Part shown: positions 44,287-56,300 of the stretch, piece by piece
Layout: each line of letters begins with the position of its first letter
Numbering within the stretch: the stretch's first letter is position 1
Source of the DNA: Microcoleus vaginatus HSN003
GTDB lineage: Bacteria; Cyanobacteriota; Cyanobacteriia; Cyanobacteriales; Microcoleaceae
Direction: 5' to 3'
Length of the DNA: 64,000 bases
NCBI RefSeq assembly: GCF_022701255.1
Contig: NZ_CP031705.1
Location: 4,836,001 to 4,900,000 of the forward strand
The notes under the pieces: model-generated
What the model was told of the DNA's origin: nothing
What the model saw: only the letters and a program-made list of their open reading frames with translations
Database searches by the model: none
Made by a program: the position numbers and the translations under genes

Positions 44287-45546
44287 ATGTTGCACAGAAT
44301 ACAAGTCAGAAACCCCTGGAAATCAATCTTCAAACCCTGGGAAGAAGCAGACCCTTGGCTGTTTGGCGCTTGCATCGCCCTCACCATCTTCGGCGGAATT
44401 ATGATCCACAGCGTCGAAATTAACCAGGGACTCATCAACTGGTGGCGGCACTGGGTAACTGGGGCAGTCGGTTTGTTCCTCGCCATCATCATTTCCCGCT
44501 GTCGCTACCAAAGACTGATTGAGTGGAAATGGCCGATTTACATATTAATCAATTTGTCTCTGATCGCAGTGCGGTTTATCGGTACTACAGGACTCGGTGC
44601 CCAGCGGTGGATCAACATCGGCGGCTTCTACCTGCAACCCTCAGAATTTGCCAAAGTAGGCATGATTGTCACTTTAGCCGCTCTCCTGCACGACAAAACT
44701 GTCCCCACGGTGGGTAATATGTTGAGGATGCTGGCCATTATGGCTGTACCCTGGGGATTGATCTTTGCCGAACCAAATTTAGGTACTTCCTTGGTGTTCG
44801 GCGCGATCACAATCGGGATGTTTTACTGGGGAAATGTCAATCCCGGCTGGCTAATACTGCTATTCTCTCCTCTGATCTCAGTTCTCTTCAATAACCTGTC
44901 TACACCGATTTGGATAGGCTGGGTAGTTGTTGCGGGTATTATCGCTTGGCGAACCCTGCCTTGGCCGTGGTTGGGGACTTTCGGTGCTGTGTTGGTGAAC
45001 GTTGTTTCTGGACACCTGGGAATTATTTTTTGGAATGTGCTTAAGGATTATCAAAAAATGCGCCTGACAGGGTTTTTAAACCCCGAGAAAGACCCTTTAG
45101 GCAGCGGATATCACTTGATTCAATCTCGGATTGCTATTGGCGCTGGGGAACTCAAAGGCAGGGGTTTGTTTCAGGGAACGCAAACTCAGCTTAACTTTAT
45201 TCCCGAACAGCATACTGACTTTATATTTTCAGCTATTGGCGAAGAATTGGGTTTTATTGGCTGTATTGCCGTGTTGTTGATTTTCTGGATAATTTGTTTC
45301 CGGTTGGTGACGATCGCTCAAACTGCTAACGATAATTTTGGTTCTTTGCTGGCGATCGGCGTACTCTCAATGTTGATTTTTCAGGTGTTCGTCAATATTG
45401 GGATGAACATTGGCTTAGCTCCGGTTACGGGGATTCCGCTGCCTTTCCTGAGTTACGGGAATGCGTCGCTGCTGAGTAATTTTCTCGGCCTGGGACTGGT
45501 GGAGGCGGTAGCAAGCCAGCGACAGCGCAATAAGCGTTGGAATTAG
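44287..45546 (+). CDS. rodA: SEDS-family peptidoglycan polymerase RodA
   Basis: The 419-residue protein has about ten membrane helices and the SEDS motifs: LGAQRWINIGGFYLQPSEFAK, GSGYHLIQSRIAIGAGELKG, the catalytic-loop region NFIPEQHTDFIFSAIGEE, and PLPFLSYGNASLLSNF near the end. It polymerises lipid II into glycan strands with a class B PBP (PBP2) during lateral growth. It carries no extra domain. Instead of a Shine-Dalgarno sequence the ATG is preceded by the AATCTAA repeat. A HIP1-built terminator follows. Confidence 0.93.
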   Translation: MLHRIQVRNPWKSIFKPWEEADPWLFGACIALTIFGGIMIHSVEINQGLINWWRHWVTGAVGLFLAIIISRCRYQRLIEWKWPIYILINLSLIAVRFIGTTGLGAQRWINIGGFYLQPSEFAKVGMIVTLAALLHDKTVPTVGNMLRMLAIMAVPWGLIFAEPNLGTSLVFGAITIGMFYWGNVNPGWLILLFSPLISVLFNNLSTPIWIGWVVVAGIIAWRTLPWPWLGTFGAVLVNVVSGHLGIIFWNVLKDYQKMRLTGFLNPEKDPLGSGYHLIQSRIAIGAGELKGRGLFQGTQTQLNFIPEQHTDFIFSAIGEELGFIGCIAVLLIFWIICFRLVTIAQTANDNFGSLLAIGVLSMLIFQVFVNIGMNIGLAPVTGIPLPFLSYGNASLLSNFLGLGLVEAVASQRQRNKRWN

Positions 45547-45582
45547 ACAATTGGCAATTGCTAATTGGTAATGGGTTCTGAG

Positions 45583-45640
45583 AATGCGATCGCGCTTTTG
45601 ATTTCTTTCGAGAGATTCTGCGGGCGATCGCATTTTTTTT
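45583..45640 (+). terminator. Terminator of rodA built from two HIP1 sites
   Basis: AATGCGATCGC (45583-45593) pairs perfectly with GCGATCGCATT (45624-45634) across a 30-nt loop and is followed by a T-run to 45640. The HIP1 octamers thus form the stem. It lies 37 bp after the rodA stop. Confidence 0.65.
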
Positions 45641-46045
45641 AATCGATCTAGCCACATCTAAATTTTACGCTTCCTGAGCCCAGCCTTTAGGACAGTCAAG
45701 TTTGATAAAATTCTTGTGGGGTGCGCGCGAGAACCCGCCCCAAAATAAAATTTAGAGGCCAAACAGTTTAAGTATATCAACTTAATTAAACCACTCGTGA
45801 CGCAAACAATAAATGGTTTTATGCGCTATGAGTAAGCCACTCTGTGTGCAATGGACGCCCTACTGAGGACGTGATCACTTCCTGAAACCATTGCTCTTAT
45901 TACATCTTTTTTTCTTCTTCCTTCTTCCTTCTTCCTTCTTCCTGCTCCCTTCTTCCTGACATCCGTTACATCCGTTACATAATCCGTTGCCGAACTTCCC
46001 TCTTCCTTCTTCCTTCTTCCTTCTTCCTTCTTCCTTCCCCTCTGA
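45641..46045. repeat. Spacer with CTTCCTT heptamer microsatellites
   Basis: Two runs of CTTCCTT units (about 45908-45945 and 45998-46035) flank repeats of CATCCGTTA (about 45960-45985). The second run ends near the pcxA stop codon. The remaining 45660-45900 holds no recognisable gene. Confidence 0.8.
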
Positions 46046-47407
46046 TTACTCGTTCATATTCTTATACGTAGCAACAGCCGAAGGCGAACTCCGGTTTAAG
46101 TAACGGAATATCCAATACTTAAATACCGTATCCAAAATAACTGGAAACGTTGCAATGAACAAAAATATGAACTGCCTATTTTCTGGCAATCCCAAATGCC
46201 TCGATACACCTTCGAGAACTACTTCCCAACCATGAGGCGAGTGGAATCCGACAAACACATCTGTAAACAAAATAATTACGAAAGCTTTCGCACTGTCGCT
46301 GAGGCCGTAAATCACATCGTCCATGAAAGACTTTAAAATCTCAATCTCTTTCTTGTTAGTAACGATAATCGCGGCAAAGGCAATGCAAGAAATCAAATCG
46401 GCAAAAATATTTTTAATAGCTCCATCACTTTCAGCGCGGTATTCCTCCGCTAGTTCAACTGCTTTCGCGGCAATCTTCTTTTCCGTTTCCTCTAAAGAAA
46501 GCGAGGGAGCATTGCCAATTAACGTTTGAAATTTGAGGTGCTGCTCAAATCTCTCCAGTTGTTTGAAGGCTTCTTCTTCCAGGTCAACATTTATAAATAT
46601 TGGAGCATTTTGCTTGCCTCTAAAATAGTCTACTGTCGGCCCGACTATAAAGTTTTTGGCAATTTGATTCGTCAACAGCGGAACTAAAATCAAAAGCAAA
46701 ATAAATCTGAGAGAAATAATTGTTTTTACTTTGGAATTGCGAAAATTTTTGACTACTTCTTTTTCAGCTCCCGGGTCTAAATCTTTAGTGATTCGATTCA
46801 AAGTTCCCAAAAGCGAGCGTGGCAATAAATTTACTTCTTCATAGTTAGTGTCAACCTCACCATCGTGAATTTGAACAAAATTACCTGAACTTTTATTTGG
46901 GTCAGAGGGAGAGCTGTTATTTGTAGATTTTGCCTGCACCTTTACTGAACCGACAACGGGAACAATTGCCGTTGATTTACTATTATTAATATACTTGTCG
47001 ATAACTCCATCAATAAACTCTAATTTCTCAAATATCAGGGATTCTCTATCTTTATTGTTGAGATGTAATCCGTGCTGGTGATGAGCGGCGCTGTGCGCTG
47101 TCTTGGGTTTGGCCCCCACTCGCTCCGGCAGTTCCAAAAAAGAACGGCTAGCATTAAACTCAACCATTCTGGTTTGGATGACCTTGAGGTATTTTTGCAG
47201 TTCGGATTTAAAGTAAGACAGGGTGCTTTGTCCGTAATCGGGCGATCGATCAGAGATTCCTTGACCGCCAAAATGCTCGTCTTCGATCGCCTTAATTGCT
47301 AATGCAGCATCGTAAGCCTGTTCTAGGGCCCTCTCAGGCGTTTCTCGATACCATTGGTGAACGCTGTAGAGATATTTTACAATCCTGTCCCAGGGAGAAG
47401 TATTCAT
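46046..47407 (-). CDS. pcxA: Proton extrusion protein PcxA (CemA family)
   Basis: The 453-residue protein has a long N-terminal soluble part (about 1-225), beginning with the family-typical IVKYLYSVHQWYRETPERALEQAYDAA. Membrane segments follow at about 230-255 (ILLLILVPLLTNQIAKNF), 345-365, 385-405 and 420-440, with the conserved DLISCIAFAAIIV and LFTDVFVGFHSPHGWE blocks. PcxA is the cyanobacterial counterpart of plastid CemA and is needed for light-dependent proton extrusion and, indirectly, bicarbonate and CO2 uptake. It is located in the cytoplasmic or thylakoid membrane. It is divergent from the helicase-like gene by 52 bp. Confidence 0.93.
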   Translation of the reverse strand: MNTSPWDRIVKYLYSVHQWYRETPERALEQAYDAALAIKAIEDEHFGGQGISDRSPDYGQSTLSYFKSELQKYLKVIQTRMVEFNASRSFLELPERVGAKPKTAHSAAHHQHGLHLNNKDRESLIFEKLEFIDGVIDKYINNSKSTAIVPVVGSVKVQAKSTNNSSPSDPNKSSGNFVQIHDGEVDTNYEEVNLLPRSLLGTLNRITKDLDPGAEKEVVKNFRNSKVKTIISLRFILLLILVPLLTNQIAKNFIVGPTVDYFRGKQNAPIFINVDLEEEAFKQLERFEQHLKFQTLIGNAPSLSLEETEKKIAAKAVELAEEYRAESDGAIKNIFADLISCIAFAAIIVTNKKEIEILKSFMDDVIYGLSDSAKAFVIILFTDVFVGFHSPHGWEVVLEGVSRHLGLPENRQFIFLFIATFPVILDTVFKYWIFRYLNRSSPSAVATYKNMNE

Positions 47408-47459
47408 AGCTAAAGCTTGCTAGTTGGCTGTCAACATTATTGATTAAAGTATTCATGGT

Positions 47460-49664
47460 ATGGTAACAAATTTACATAAATTGGGCACTGCCACCGAGGA
47501 TTCAATTTGGATTGTTGGAGCCGCCCGCAGCGGCAAAACCGCTCGTTTAGTCGAGCAGTTTTGCATTTGGAGCAAAACTGTCAAGCCTCTACCCGCAACA
47601 GTTTCAGGGATGTGGAGTTCCGGGCGGCGGCGGGCTGGACAAACTGCCCCAGCAATTTTAGTCTTAGCAGCTAATGGAGACAACCGGCTAGAATTGGCCG
47701 ATCGCATCGCCGTCGCTACTCAAGGGAAATATGCTTTTCACTCCACAACACCCTTCGGTTTTTTTGAGCAGGAGGTATTGCTATTTTGGCCACTGCTTGT
47801 TCAGTCGCTGGATTTGAGGGCTCAATTTCCCCTACGGCTGCAACCAGAAACAGAACTGGAACTTGCCGCGAGACTCTGGCGTCGCGAACTAGACGAAGGG
47901 ATATTGCAACAAACAGGGGTAAGTCCAAACCGAATGGTGCGTCGAACACTAGACTTATTACAACTTGCTGCTGTCAGCGGTACGCCCAGAGAAGAGATTC
48001 CCAGCATTCTGGAACAGGGATTTGCTATCTCAGGCGGCTCGACCAACCTGTGGACTAGCATGGGAGAGTTGCTCGAAAGGTGGCGGGAATGGTGCTTGAC
48101 GCGGGGGTTTCTGACTTACGGGATTGTTTGCGAACTCTACTGGCATGATTTGTTGCCGGATGCCACTTATCAGCAGCATTTGGCCTCTAGATACCAAGCT
48201 GTGATCGCAGACGATGTTGACGATTATCCGGCTATCAGCGGCCATTTGTTCGATCGAATGCTCGACCAAGGTGCAGTGGGGGCGTTCTCCTACAATCCGG
48301 ATGGAGGAGTGCGTTTGGGCTTGGGGGCTGACACAGAATACCTAGCCCGACTCGAAGACCGCTGTCAAAGCGTGGAAAATTTGGACGCAAAAGTCGGTTT
48401 AGCCGCAGAGATTGGAGATTTAGCGGTAAGTTTAGCAGTTAATTCTGAGGGTTTTTATCCTTTAGGCTTGAGTTTGCCCGGTAAAGTTCGATCGCTCCAA
48501 ACCACTTCCCGCGCTCAACTGCTGCGAGAAACCGCCGAAATCATCGTGGATGCGGTGAAGTCAGAAGCCGTGGAACCGCAGGAAATCGCCGTAATTGCCC
48601 CGGGTATGGATGCGATCGCCCGTTACAGTTTAACGGAAATTCTCGCGCGAGATGGTATCGCCGCCGTATCTCTCAACGATCAGCGTCCCCTCTCGACTAC
48701 CCCCGAGATTCGAGCTTTACTCACTTTGTTAGCCTTAGTTTATCCGGGACTCGGCCGTTTAGTCGATCGAGACGGCGCCGCCGAAATGCTGGTAGTGTTG
48801 GGCAGCCAGAAACACAGTTCATTGGAAACAGAAGATTCCAACTCGACTTTCAATCTACCATCTCAAATCCAAAATCAAAAATCGATCGACCAAGTGAGAG
48901 CAGGTTTAATCGCCGATCACTGTTTTTGTCCCAATATCGATCGACCTCAATTGCTGGAAATTACAGCCTTTCCCCGGTGGGACAGACTGGGACACCGAGC
49001 CGCCGCGGCCTACGAGCAGATTGTGGAGTGGATCGAACAACAGCGATCGCAACAGCAGGAGCGGCTGTTGCCGAGTCCAATTGCCCTGCTCGATCGAGCC
49101 ATCCAGAAATTTCTCATGAACGACAGATACCTCCCCTACGATCGCCTAGCAGCCCTGCGCGAGTTAATGGAAACAGCCAGCCACTATTGGGAAATCAACG
49201 GGCGAATGCAGCGCGTAGAACCCACAAATGGCGGCGACTCAGAAACGATCGCCCGGTTCATCCAGTTGTTGCGCCAAGGAACCGTCACTGCCAACCCCTT
49301 TCCAGTAACTCCAGAAGGCCCAGCAGCCAGATCCGTCACCCTCGCCAACATTTTTCAGTACCGCAGCAGCCGGCGCGCCCACAAATGTCACTTTTGGCTG
49401 GATGCCGGCTCGTCCCTGTGGCTGAGTGGCGGTGCGGCGACATTGTTTGGCGCTCCCTTATTTTTGCGATCGCAACAGGGGCGTCCCTGGGAAACCGAAG
49501 ATGAAACGGCTGCCGACCAACAGCGACTGCGGCGAATTCTGCTAGATTTGTTAAGTCGCTGTTCCCTGCTTTACCTTTGCCACAGCGAACTATCCGTCAG
49601 TGGACAAGAACAAACCGGGCCGCTTCTGCCCCTAATTAACAGTTCTGTTTCTTGTCAGCAGTGA
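47460..49664 (+). CDS. Cyanobacterial UvrD/AddB-like P-loop protein
   Basis: The 734-residue product starts with a P-loop GAARSGKTARLVEQF (about 20-35), followed by ILVLAANGDNR (motif Ia-like), an Asp-Asp Walker B in AVIADDVDDYPA, then IAVIAPGMDAIARYSLTEIL and LSTTPEIRALL (as in UvrD/RecB-type helicase C-halves). The layout resembles AddB and other RecB-like SF1 proteins, but I see no C-terminal PD-(D/E)XK nuclease and the motif III-VI region is degenerate. It could be a repair or recombination subunit, or an inactive helicase. Homologues are often just called recombinase-family proteins. Its start is 52 bp from pcxA. Confidence 0.65.
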   Translation: MVTNLHKLGTATEDSIWIVGAARSGKTARLVEQFCIWSKTVKPLPATVSGMWSSGRRRAGQTAPAILVLAANGDNRLELADRIAVATQGKYAFHSTTPFGFFEQEVLLFWPLLVQSLDLRAQFPLRLQPETELELAARLWRRELDEGILQQTGVSPNRMVRRTLDLLQLAAVSGTPREEIPSILEQGFAISGGSTNLWTSMGELLERWREWCLTRGFLTYGIVCELYWHDLLPDATYQQHLASRYQAVIADDVDDYPAISGHLFDRMLDQGAVGAFSYNPDGGVRLGLGADTEYLARLEDRCQSVENLDAKVGLAAEIGDLAVSLAVNSEGFYPLGLSLPGKVRSLQTTSRAQLLRETAEIIVDAVKSEAVEPQEIAVIAPGMDAIARYSLTEILARDGIAAVSLNDQRPLSTTPEIRALLTLLALVYPGLGRLVDRDGAAEMLVVLGSQKHSSLETEDSNSTFNLPSQIQNQKSIDQVRAGLIADHCFCPNIDRPQLLEITAFPRWDRLGHRAAAAYEQIVEWIEQQRSQQQERLLPSPIALLDRAIQKFLMNDRYLPYDRLAALRELMETASHYWEINGRMQRVEPTNGGDSETIARFIQLLRQGTVTANPFPVTPEGPAARSVTLANIFQYRSSRRAHKCHFWLDAGSSLWLSGGAATLFGAPLFLRSQQGRPWETEDETAADQQRLRRILLDLLSRCSLLYLCHSELSVSGQEQTGPLLPLINSSVSCQQ

Positions 49665-50051
49665 GCATAAGGCATTCGGCTTCTGAAGGCAAGAGGCACA
49701 TATGTATTCGGCATTCGGCAGGAGGAAAGAAAAAATTATGACAGCGAAGATTTTTATTTTTTATGCTTCGGGATAAAAACGCAGGGCTGACTCGAAACCA
49801 TACTTCTAAGTTCTATCTAAATGGGGCGATATTAAAGTATACCCAACATAGGCAGCAAAACGTGCAATCATTAATATTTTGAGATCAAAAGATCCCCGGC
49901 TGAAAAAATATCTATAGCCGTTGCATTTTTGATTTAGTATGTTAGAAATGATCGGGATTATTAATCAATTTTAAGCCAGATTTGTGCCAACAAACTGATA
50001 CTAATCAGTTCTTAAAGTTAATCGGGATCGTCGTTTAAAGGAGCCAAAATA
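49665..50051. other. Spacer upstream of the RTX genes
   Basis: Positions 49675-49735 contain repeats of GGCATTCGGC and GGCTTCTGAAGG. Near the RTX start, AACTGAT-ACTA-ATCAGTT (49993-50010) is a 7-bp inverted repeat 42 bp before the ATG, a candidate operator or leader hairpin. AAAGGAG is the ribosome site of the next gene. No gene is seen. Confidence 0.55.
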
Positions 50052-53000
50052 ATGCCCAGTGCAGTGCCAGTAGTATTTATACCAGAACCAACACCAACAC
50101 CAGAACCAGAACCAACACCAACACCAGAACCGACACCCGAACCAACACCAACACCAGAACCGACACCAGAACCAACACCAGCTCCGACGCCGACGGAAAC
50201 TCCAACTCCCTCCGGTGACGACACATTTGGTGGCATAGACGACACATTGGGCGGAGGGCAAGGTACGTCGCCCGCAATCATTGGTGGCGTAGTCCGCGGC
50301 ACAGAAGCCAACGACTCCTTAGTTGGCAGTCCCGGCCCCGACGTGATTTCCGGGCTGCAAGGCAACGACAACCTCCAAGGAGCCGGCGGCGACGATTTAG
50401 TATTTGGCAACGACGATGACGACGTGCTGTTCGGCAATGAGGGGAACGACGTTCTTGATGGCGGTTCAGGACTCGATACCCTGTACGGAGGCAAAGACAA
50501 CGACTCCCTCGAGGGGGGAAATAACCCCGACCTGCTGTACGGCAATGACGGCAACGACACGGTAATCGGAGGCGAAGGCAGAGACACGGCTTACGGCGGG
50601 AAAGGCAGCGACAGCTTGCGCGGAGGCTCTGGCGACGATAGCTTTTTGGGCGATCGAGGCGACGACATCCTGTGGGGCGACCAAGGCAACGACTCGCTCT
50701 TCGGCGGCGATGGCGAAGACTTGGTATTTGGCAACGAAGGAGGCGACTGGCTCTACGGAAACGCCGGCGGGGATACATTTTTTTCCGGCGACGGCGACGA
50801 CATCGTATTCGGTGGCGACGGCGACGACATCGTGGACGGCGGCGCGGGCAACGACGTTCTTTGGGGCGAAGCAGGCAAAGACATAATGGCAGGAGGCGAA
50901 GGCAGAGATGTCTTCGTCATCGGTGCCTTCAGTTCCCCCAGTGGCAGCAGCAGCGACGGCACTAACGCGGCCTTTCTCACCACAGGCGGCCCCGACATCG
51001 CCGATGCCGACATTTTCACAGACTTTCGCCAAGGCGAAGATTTAATCGGGTTAAGTGGCGACCTCAAGTTTGAAGATTTGGTAATCTTCCAAAGCACCGA
51101 GACAAAAGCCGGCAGCACGATTATTCGCAACGGCGTCAGTGGCGACTTTTTAGCAGTATTGCCCGGAGTGGACAGCAGAACCCTAGGGCGAAGCTCATTT
51201 GTAATTGCCCCCACAGTTCCCGGCAGCGCAACCCCGCTCCCCCTGCCAACGCCGACAGACAGTCCGACACCGACACCGACACCGACGCCGACACCGACAG
51301 CCAGTCCGACGCCGACGCCGACACCGACACCGACGCCGACAGACAGTCCGACGCCGACACCGACACCGACGCCAGATGAGCCGGTGCCGGCGTTCCCGGG
51401 GTCGCCGACACCGGGGTTGCCGACGCCGACAGGAAGTCCGACGCCGACAGGCAGTCCGACGCCCATCCTTAACCAACCTCCAAGAGCAGTTAACGACAAC
51501 TTCACCACGGTGGCGGGTCAAGAACTCAGTCTCAACGTTCTGTTGAATGACACTGACGCGGAAAAAAGCGCTCTGACTGTCACGACTTTTAGTCCAGCAG
51601 CCAAGGGCACCCTGGTTCCCGTGGGCGGCGGCGTATTCAAATACACGCCGAATCCGGGCTTCTCGGGTGCTGACAGCTTCAGCTACTCGATCTCAGATGG
51701 CAACGGCGGCACAAGTCAGGCGGTAGCAACCATCAACGTCAGCAACCCGCCACAGCTCGTAATTAACGACGGTGTGGTGGTTGCCAAAAGTAATCCTACC
51801 CAGACGATTACTGCGGCCGATTTGTTAGTCACAGATCCCGACAACAGCCCCTTGGAAATCGTTTACACGATTACTAAAGCCCCCGATGCTACCAGAGGTT
51901 TTGTCCAAAGGGGTAGCACCTTTCTCAACGTCGGTGGCAAATTCAGCCAAGACGATATCAACAACAACATCGTCAAATACAACTTGCTGGCAGGAGGTGG
52001 CAGCGACAGTTTCACGTTTACAGCCTCCGATGGGTCTGCAACTGTCGGGCCGGCATCCTTCAGCATCACGGTTGTAGATAATATTGTCGATCGCAGCGCA
52101 CTCCCGGCCAGCAGCTTTACAGGCAGCAACCTCAGCGACTTCATCCTCGGCGGGACCGGCGACGATACCCTCTCTGGGGGCGACGGCAACGACATCATCG
52201 ATGGTAATGGCGGCAACGACCTTGTATTCGGTGAAGCAGGCAACGACTCGCTGGTGGGTGCGATCGGCAATGACATCCTCGACGGCGGACTGGGCAACGA
52301 CACGGTTGACGGCGAAGACGGCATAGACTCGCTGATCGGCGGACTGGGCAACGACCTGATGTTCGGCGGCAATGACAATGACAACCTCTTGGGCGGTGAC
52401 AACAACGACACCATTGACGGCGGAACAGGCAATGACTCGATGTTGGGAGAATCCGGCGACGACTCGATACTGGGAGGAACCGGGATCGACACCTTACTTG
52501 GTGGCATTGGCGACGACTCCCTCGACGGCGGTGAGGGCGACGACATCCTCGACGGTGGACTGGGCAGAAACTTGCTCGACGGCGGTATCAATAACGATTC
52601 CATCTCCGGCGGGGACAGCGATGACACGATTTTGGGTGGACAAGGCAACGACACGGGACTCGGAGGTTCGGGCAATGACTACGTGTTGGGCGAGGCCGGC
52701 AGCGACTCCCTCGACGGCCAAGCGGGCGACGACACTCTCGACGGCGGTGCCGGCAGCGACTGTCTCAGCGGCGCCTTCGGCAATGACTTGGTATTGGGCG
52801 GCGATGACAACGACTCGCTTTCCGGCGGTGCAGGCAATGACATTGTGGGCGGTGGCAACGGTTCTGACTTGCTCACGGGCGATGCTGGCAATGATTTCTT
52901 CTACTACGAAACTCCCAGCGAAGGCGTGGACGTGATTGCTGACTTTAACGCTAACGGCAGCGAGACCGACAGATTTTTGTTCAGGTCGTCAAATTTCGCA

Positions 53001-53345
53001 GGTTTAACCAACTCAGGAACTACTCTCGATTTCACCAGTTTTATCGTCAGAAATATCGGGTCTAGCGGCGACGACATCAGCAAGCAATCAGTCATTTTGT
53101 TTGAATCTAAATTTGACAACGCTCAATCAGTAAATGCAGTGTTGAAGAATCAAAACGGTTCGAGCCAAACGGGAGCTTTCTTTGTGTACCTGAACAATAC
53201 TTTTAACAAGTACGTTCTCGGCTTTGACCCGAATGTGGCAGATGACAGTCTCCCAGCTTTTGATTTGGGAGTTTTGAGTTCTATTCCTACAGTGCCAGGA
53301 GCGCTCAGCACCGTCATTACTGCATCTGACTTTAAGTTTATTTAG
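50052..53345 (+). CDS. Large RTX calcium-binding protein with cadherin-like domains, copy 1
   Basis: The 1097-residue protein begins MPSAVPVVF without a signal peptide, then a PTPEP spacer (about 13-55). A first RTX block (about 80-285; GGxGxDxLx nonapeptides) and a [19 protein letters not shown] cap follow, then a PTPTP linker (about 395-470), a cadherin-like domain ([13 protein letters not shown]; about 475-560), a CSPG/cadherin-like domain (about 565-665), and a second RTX block (about 690-955). The C-terminus ends in DFKFI. Acidic RTX repeats fold as calcium-binding beta-rolls after type I secretion, whose signal is C-terminal. No ABC exporter is in the window. It probably forms part of the cell surface, sheath or a motility layer. 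Confidence 0.92.
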   Translation: MPSAVPVVFIPEPTPTPEPEPTPTPEPTPEPTPTPEPTPEPTPAPTPTETPTPSGDDTFGGIDDTLGGGQGTSPAIIGGVVRGTEANDSLVGSPGPDVISGLQGNDNLQGAGGDDLVFGNDDDDVLFGNEGNDVLDGGSGLDTLYGGKDNDSLEGGNNPDLLYGNDGNDTVIGGEGRDTAYGGKGSDSLRGGSGDDSFLGDRGDDILWGDQGNDSLFGGDGEDLVFGNEGGDWLYGNAGGDTFFSGDGDDIVFGGDGDDIVDGGAGNDVLWGEAGKDIMAGGEGRDVFVIGAFSSPSGSSSDGTNAAFLTTGGPDIADADIFTDFRQGEDLIGLSGDLKFEDLVIFQSTETKAGSTIIRNGVSGDFLAVLPGVDSRTLGRSSFVIAPTVPGSATPLPLPTPTDSPTPTPTPTPTPTASPTPTPTPTPTPTDSPTPTPTPTPDEPVPAFPGSPTPGLPTPTGSPTPTGSPTPILNQPPRAVNDNFTTVAGQELSLNVLLNDTDAEKSALTVTTFSPAAKGTLVPVGGGVFKYTPNPGFSGADSFSYSISDGNGGTSQAVATINVSNPPQLVINDGVVVAKSNPTQTITAADLLVTDPDNSPLEIVYTITKAPDATRGFVQRGSTFLNVGGKFSQDDINNNIVKYNLLAGGGSDSFTFTASDGSATVGPASFSITVVDNIVDRSALPASSFTGSNLSDFILGGTGDDTLSGGDGNDIIDGNGGNDLVFGEAGNDSLVGAIGNDILDGGLGNDTVDGEDGIDSLIGGLGNDLMFGGNDNDNLLGGDNNDTIDGGTGNDSMLGESGDDSILGGTGIDTLLGGIGDDSLDGGEGDDILDGGLGRNLLDGGINNDSISGGDSDDTILGGQGNDTGLGGSGNDYVLGEAGSDSLDGQAGDDTLDGGAGSDCLSGAFGNDLVLGGDDNDSLSGGAGNDIVGGGNGSDLLTGDAGNDFFYYETPSEGVDVIADFNANGSETDRFLFRSSNFAGLTNSGTTLDFTSFIVRNIGSSGDDISKQSVILFESKFDNAQSVNAVLKNQNGSSQTGAFFVYLNNTFNKYVLGFDPNVADDSLPAFDLGVLSSIPTVPGALSTVITASDFKFI

Positions 53346-53379
53346 TAGTTTTTGAGTAGCGTCGCAAGGAGTCGGAACA

Positions 53380-56300
53380 ATGCCCAGTGCAGTACCAGTA
53401 ATTTTTCTCGAAGGGCGGCTACCCGATGAGAACGAGGATAGTTTGGATAGCGGCACGGTGCCGCAGCCTACGCCGTCGTCGGGAACGGAGCCGATGATGA
53501 CGGGAACGGAGCCGACGATGACGACGGGGACCTCGACAACGATGACGGGAACGGAGCCGACGATGACGACGGGGACTTCGACAACGATGACGGGGACTTC
53601 GACAACAATGACGGGGACTTCGACAACAATGACGGGGACTTCGACAACGATGACGGGGACTTCGACAACGATGACGGGGACGGGCCCTGACATTTCGATC
53701 ACCCCGGTGCCGCGGCCACCTCTGACAGTTCCCACGCCTCCCCCAGAACCACTTTTTGTCGATGGCTTAGTTGTCGCAAATGACGGCAGTAACTATTTAA
53801 TCGGCAGCTTGTTCAATGACACGATTTCCGGGGGGGGTGGCGACGACACGCTTTTGAGTCGGGACGGAGACGATCTACTCAGGGGCGAAGACGGTAACGA
53901 TTCTCTCAACGGTGGCGCTGATAAAGATATCGTTGAGGGCGGGCGTGGCAATGACACGGCGCGGGGCGGCAAAGGCGATGACTTGGTTTCTGGCGACGAG
54001 GGCGGTGACGTAGCTTTTGGCGACCAGGGCAATGATATTGTCTTGGGTTCTGAAGGTAACGACTCGCTGTACGGCGGTAAAGGCAATGACTGTCTGCGCG
54101 GTGGTGGCGAGGACGACCTGATTTTGGGCGACAAGGGCAGTGACACTGTTTTTGGCGACACGGGTAACGACTGCCTCATAGGCGCTGGGGGCAATGATAT
54201 TTTGTTAGGCCAGGAGGGCGGGGATGTCATCACCGGCGGTGTTGGTAACGATACTGGTGACGGCGGCGAGGGTGATGACCGGCTCTTCGGGGGCGACGGC
54301 AATGATTCTTTGTCTGGAGATGCTGGGGATGATATTCTTTCGGGCGATCGCGGATCGGATACTCTGACAGGAGGCGACGGATCGGATATCTTTGTTCTCG
54401 GTAGGGTGGGCACGTCGCCTGGTGGCAACGGGTTTCTCACTACTGGGGGCCGCGAAATCGGCGATGCTGATGTAATTAGAGATTTTAATGCGGGAGATTC
54501 GATCGGTCTGGCTGGAGGTCTGAACTTTACAGAGTTAGAAATATTCCAGGGCCAAGGCTCGAATTCTAGCAACACGATTATTAGGGACAGGCGAACTGGG
54601 GAATTTTTGGCAGTCTTGATTGATGTTCGATCGAACTCGCTAGATGAATCTAGGTTCACTACAGCTCAAATACCGCGCGTAGACGACAATCCCTTCACCA
54701 TTGAGGGGACAACTGCTTCTCCGACACCAACGACGGGGACAAGTGCTTCTCCGACACCGACGACGGGGACAAGTCCTTCTCCGACACCGACGACGGGGAC
54801 AAGTGCTTCTCCGACACCAGCAACGGGGACAAGTGCTTCTCCAACACCAGCAACGGGGACAAGTGCTTCTCCAACACCAGCAACGGGGACAAGTGCTTCT
54901 CCGACACCGACGACGGGGACAAGTGCTTCTCCGACACCAGCAACGGGGACAAGTGCTTCTCCGACTCCGGCGGCGACGACTCCAACTCCGGCGGTGACGA
55001 CTCCAACTCCGGCGGTGACGACTCCAACTCCGGCACCGAGTCCGAGTCCAACTCCGGAACCGGCTCCGAGTCCAACTCCATCACCAGGGACAACTCCGAG
55101 TCCAACTCCATCACCATCACCGGGGACAACCACGAGTCCCACAACGGGGACATTGCCGACACAGGTTCCGAGTCCGAGTCCGACTCCGAGCCCGACTCCG
55201 ACTGCGGGGGGGACAACTCCGAGTCCGAGTCCTTCGATCGTCCCGACTCCAACTGCGGCGCCCCCAACTCCTCCGCCTTTGGGCGGCGGGCCGACTCCGC
55301 CGAGTTTTACATCTCCGACTCCTAACCAGCCGCCGATCGTGGAAGCTGGCAAGACGGTGACTGGTTTGCAGAATTTGCCTCTGTCTCTGAGCATTTCGGC
55401 GCCCAGTGACCCGGAGGGCGATCCACTGTCGATCGCGGTAGTCGGACTTCCCAATCCTACTTTTGGTGAGGTAACTACCGGGACGAACCCCCTCGCCGTG
55501 AACCAAAAGTTAACCGTTCAGGATTTACTAGGGCTGACATTTCAACCTGGAACAAACGTGATCGGGCAAGCCGGTTCTTTCAGCTACAGCGTAGCTGACG
55601 ACCAAGGCGGCACGGCAGCAGCGTCAGTCGCAATTAACATCAATTCTTTCGATACCTCCGTAACTGTTCCAACTCTCCTGCCGCCAATTGTTGTTGATGA
55701 CGGCATCGTATTTACCAATACGAATAATTTGCTGCCCACTTTTATCGACGTACTGGCGAACGATTCCAGCCCGCAAAAAGGGACGCTCAGCATTATTAAT
55801 GTCAGCACACCGCAACTGGGGATAGCTGTAAATCTTGTCTCTCAAGTGCAATTCATCCCCGGCAACGTAGCGGGTACAACTGCTTTCACCTACAGCGTCA
55901 GCGACGGATTCGGGACAATTCCGGGCGTAGGTACTGTCACCGTTCAAATCTTGCCGGCTGATAGCGGGCCTAACAATTTGGTTGGGGGTTCTTTGCCGGA
56001 CAATTTGGACGGTTTGGCGGGCAGCGATACTATAGATGGTCAAGGCGGCAACGATACGATTAACGGCGGTGTGGATAACGACGTGCTCGTAGGGGGCCTC
56101 GGCGCAGATACCATGACGGGGGGCGGCGGCAGCAATCAATTCCGCTATACCAGCCCTGCACAAGGTGGGCCTGCCTTTGATGCGGCTTCTTCGGCGGCGA
56201 TCGATGCTGCGATCGCAGCGGGCGGATACGATGTGATTACTGACTTTAACGGCCTCGGTGTGCCGATCGCCGATCAGTTTAATTTTGCCCCAGGATTCCC

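Noticed and set aside
50278..51546. Long Arg-rich and Gly/Val-rich frames on both strands over the RTX genes
   Set aside because: They are frame shadows of repetitive, GC-rich RTX and PTP-repeat coding DNA; composition is monotonous and no start or family signal fits.
54715..54970. Possible CRISPR-like array
   Set aside because: Units are contiguous 30-bp tandem repeats without unique spacers and are in frame in a coding gene.
54666..55454. 262-codon minus-strand frame rich in GVGEALVPV repeats
   Set aside because: It is the antisense translation of the 30-bp [10 protein letters not shown] repeat block; the plus-strand gene has domains on both sides in the same frame.
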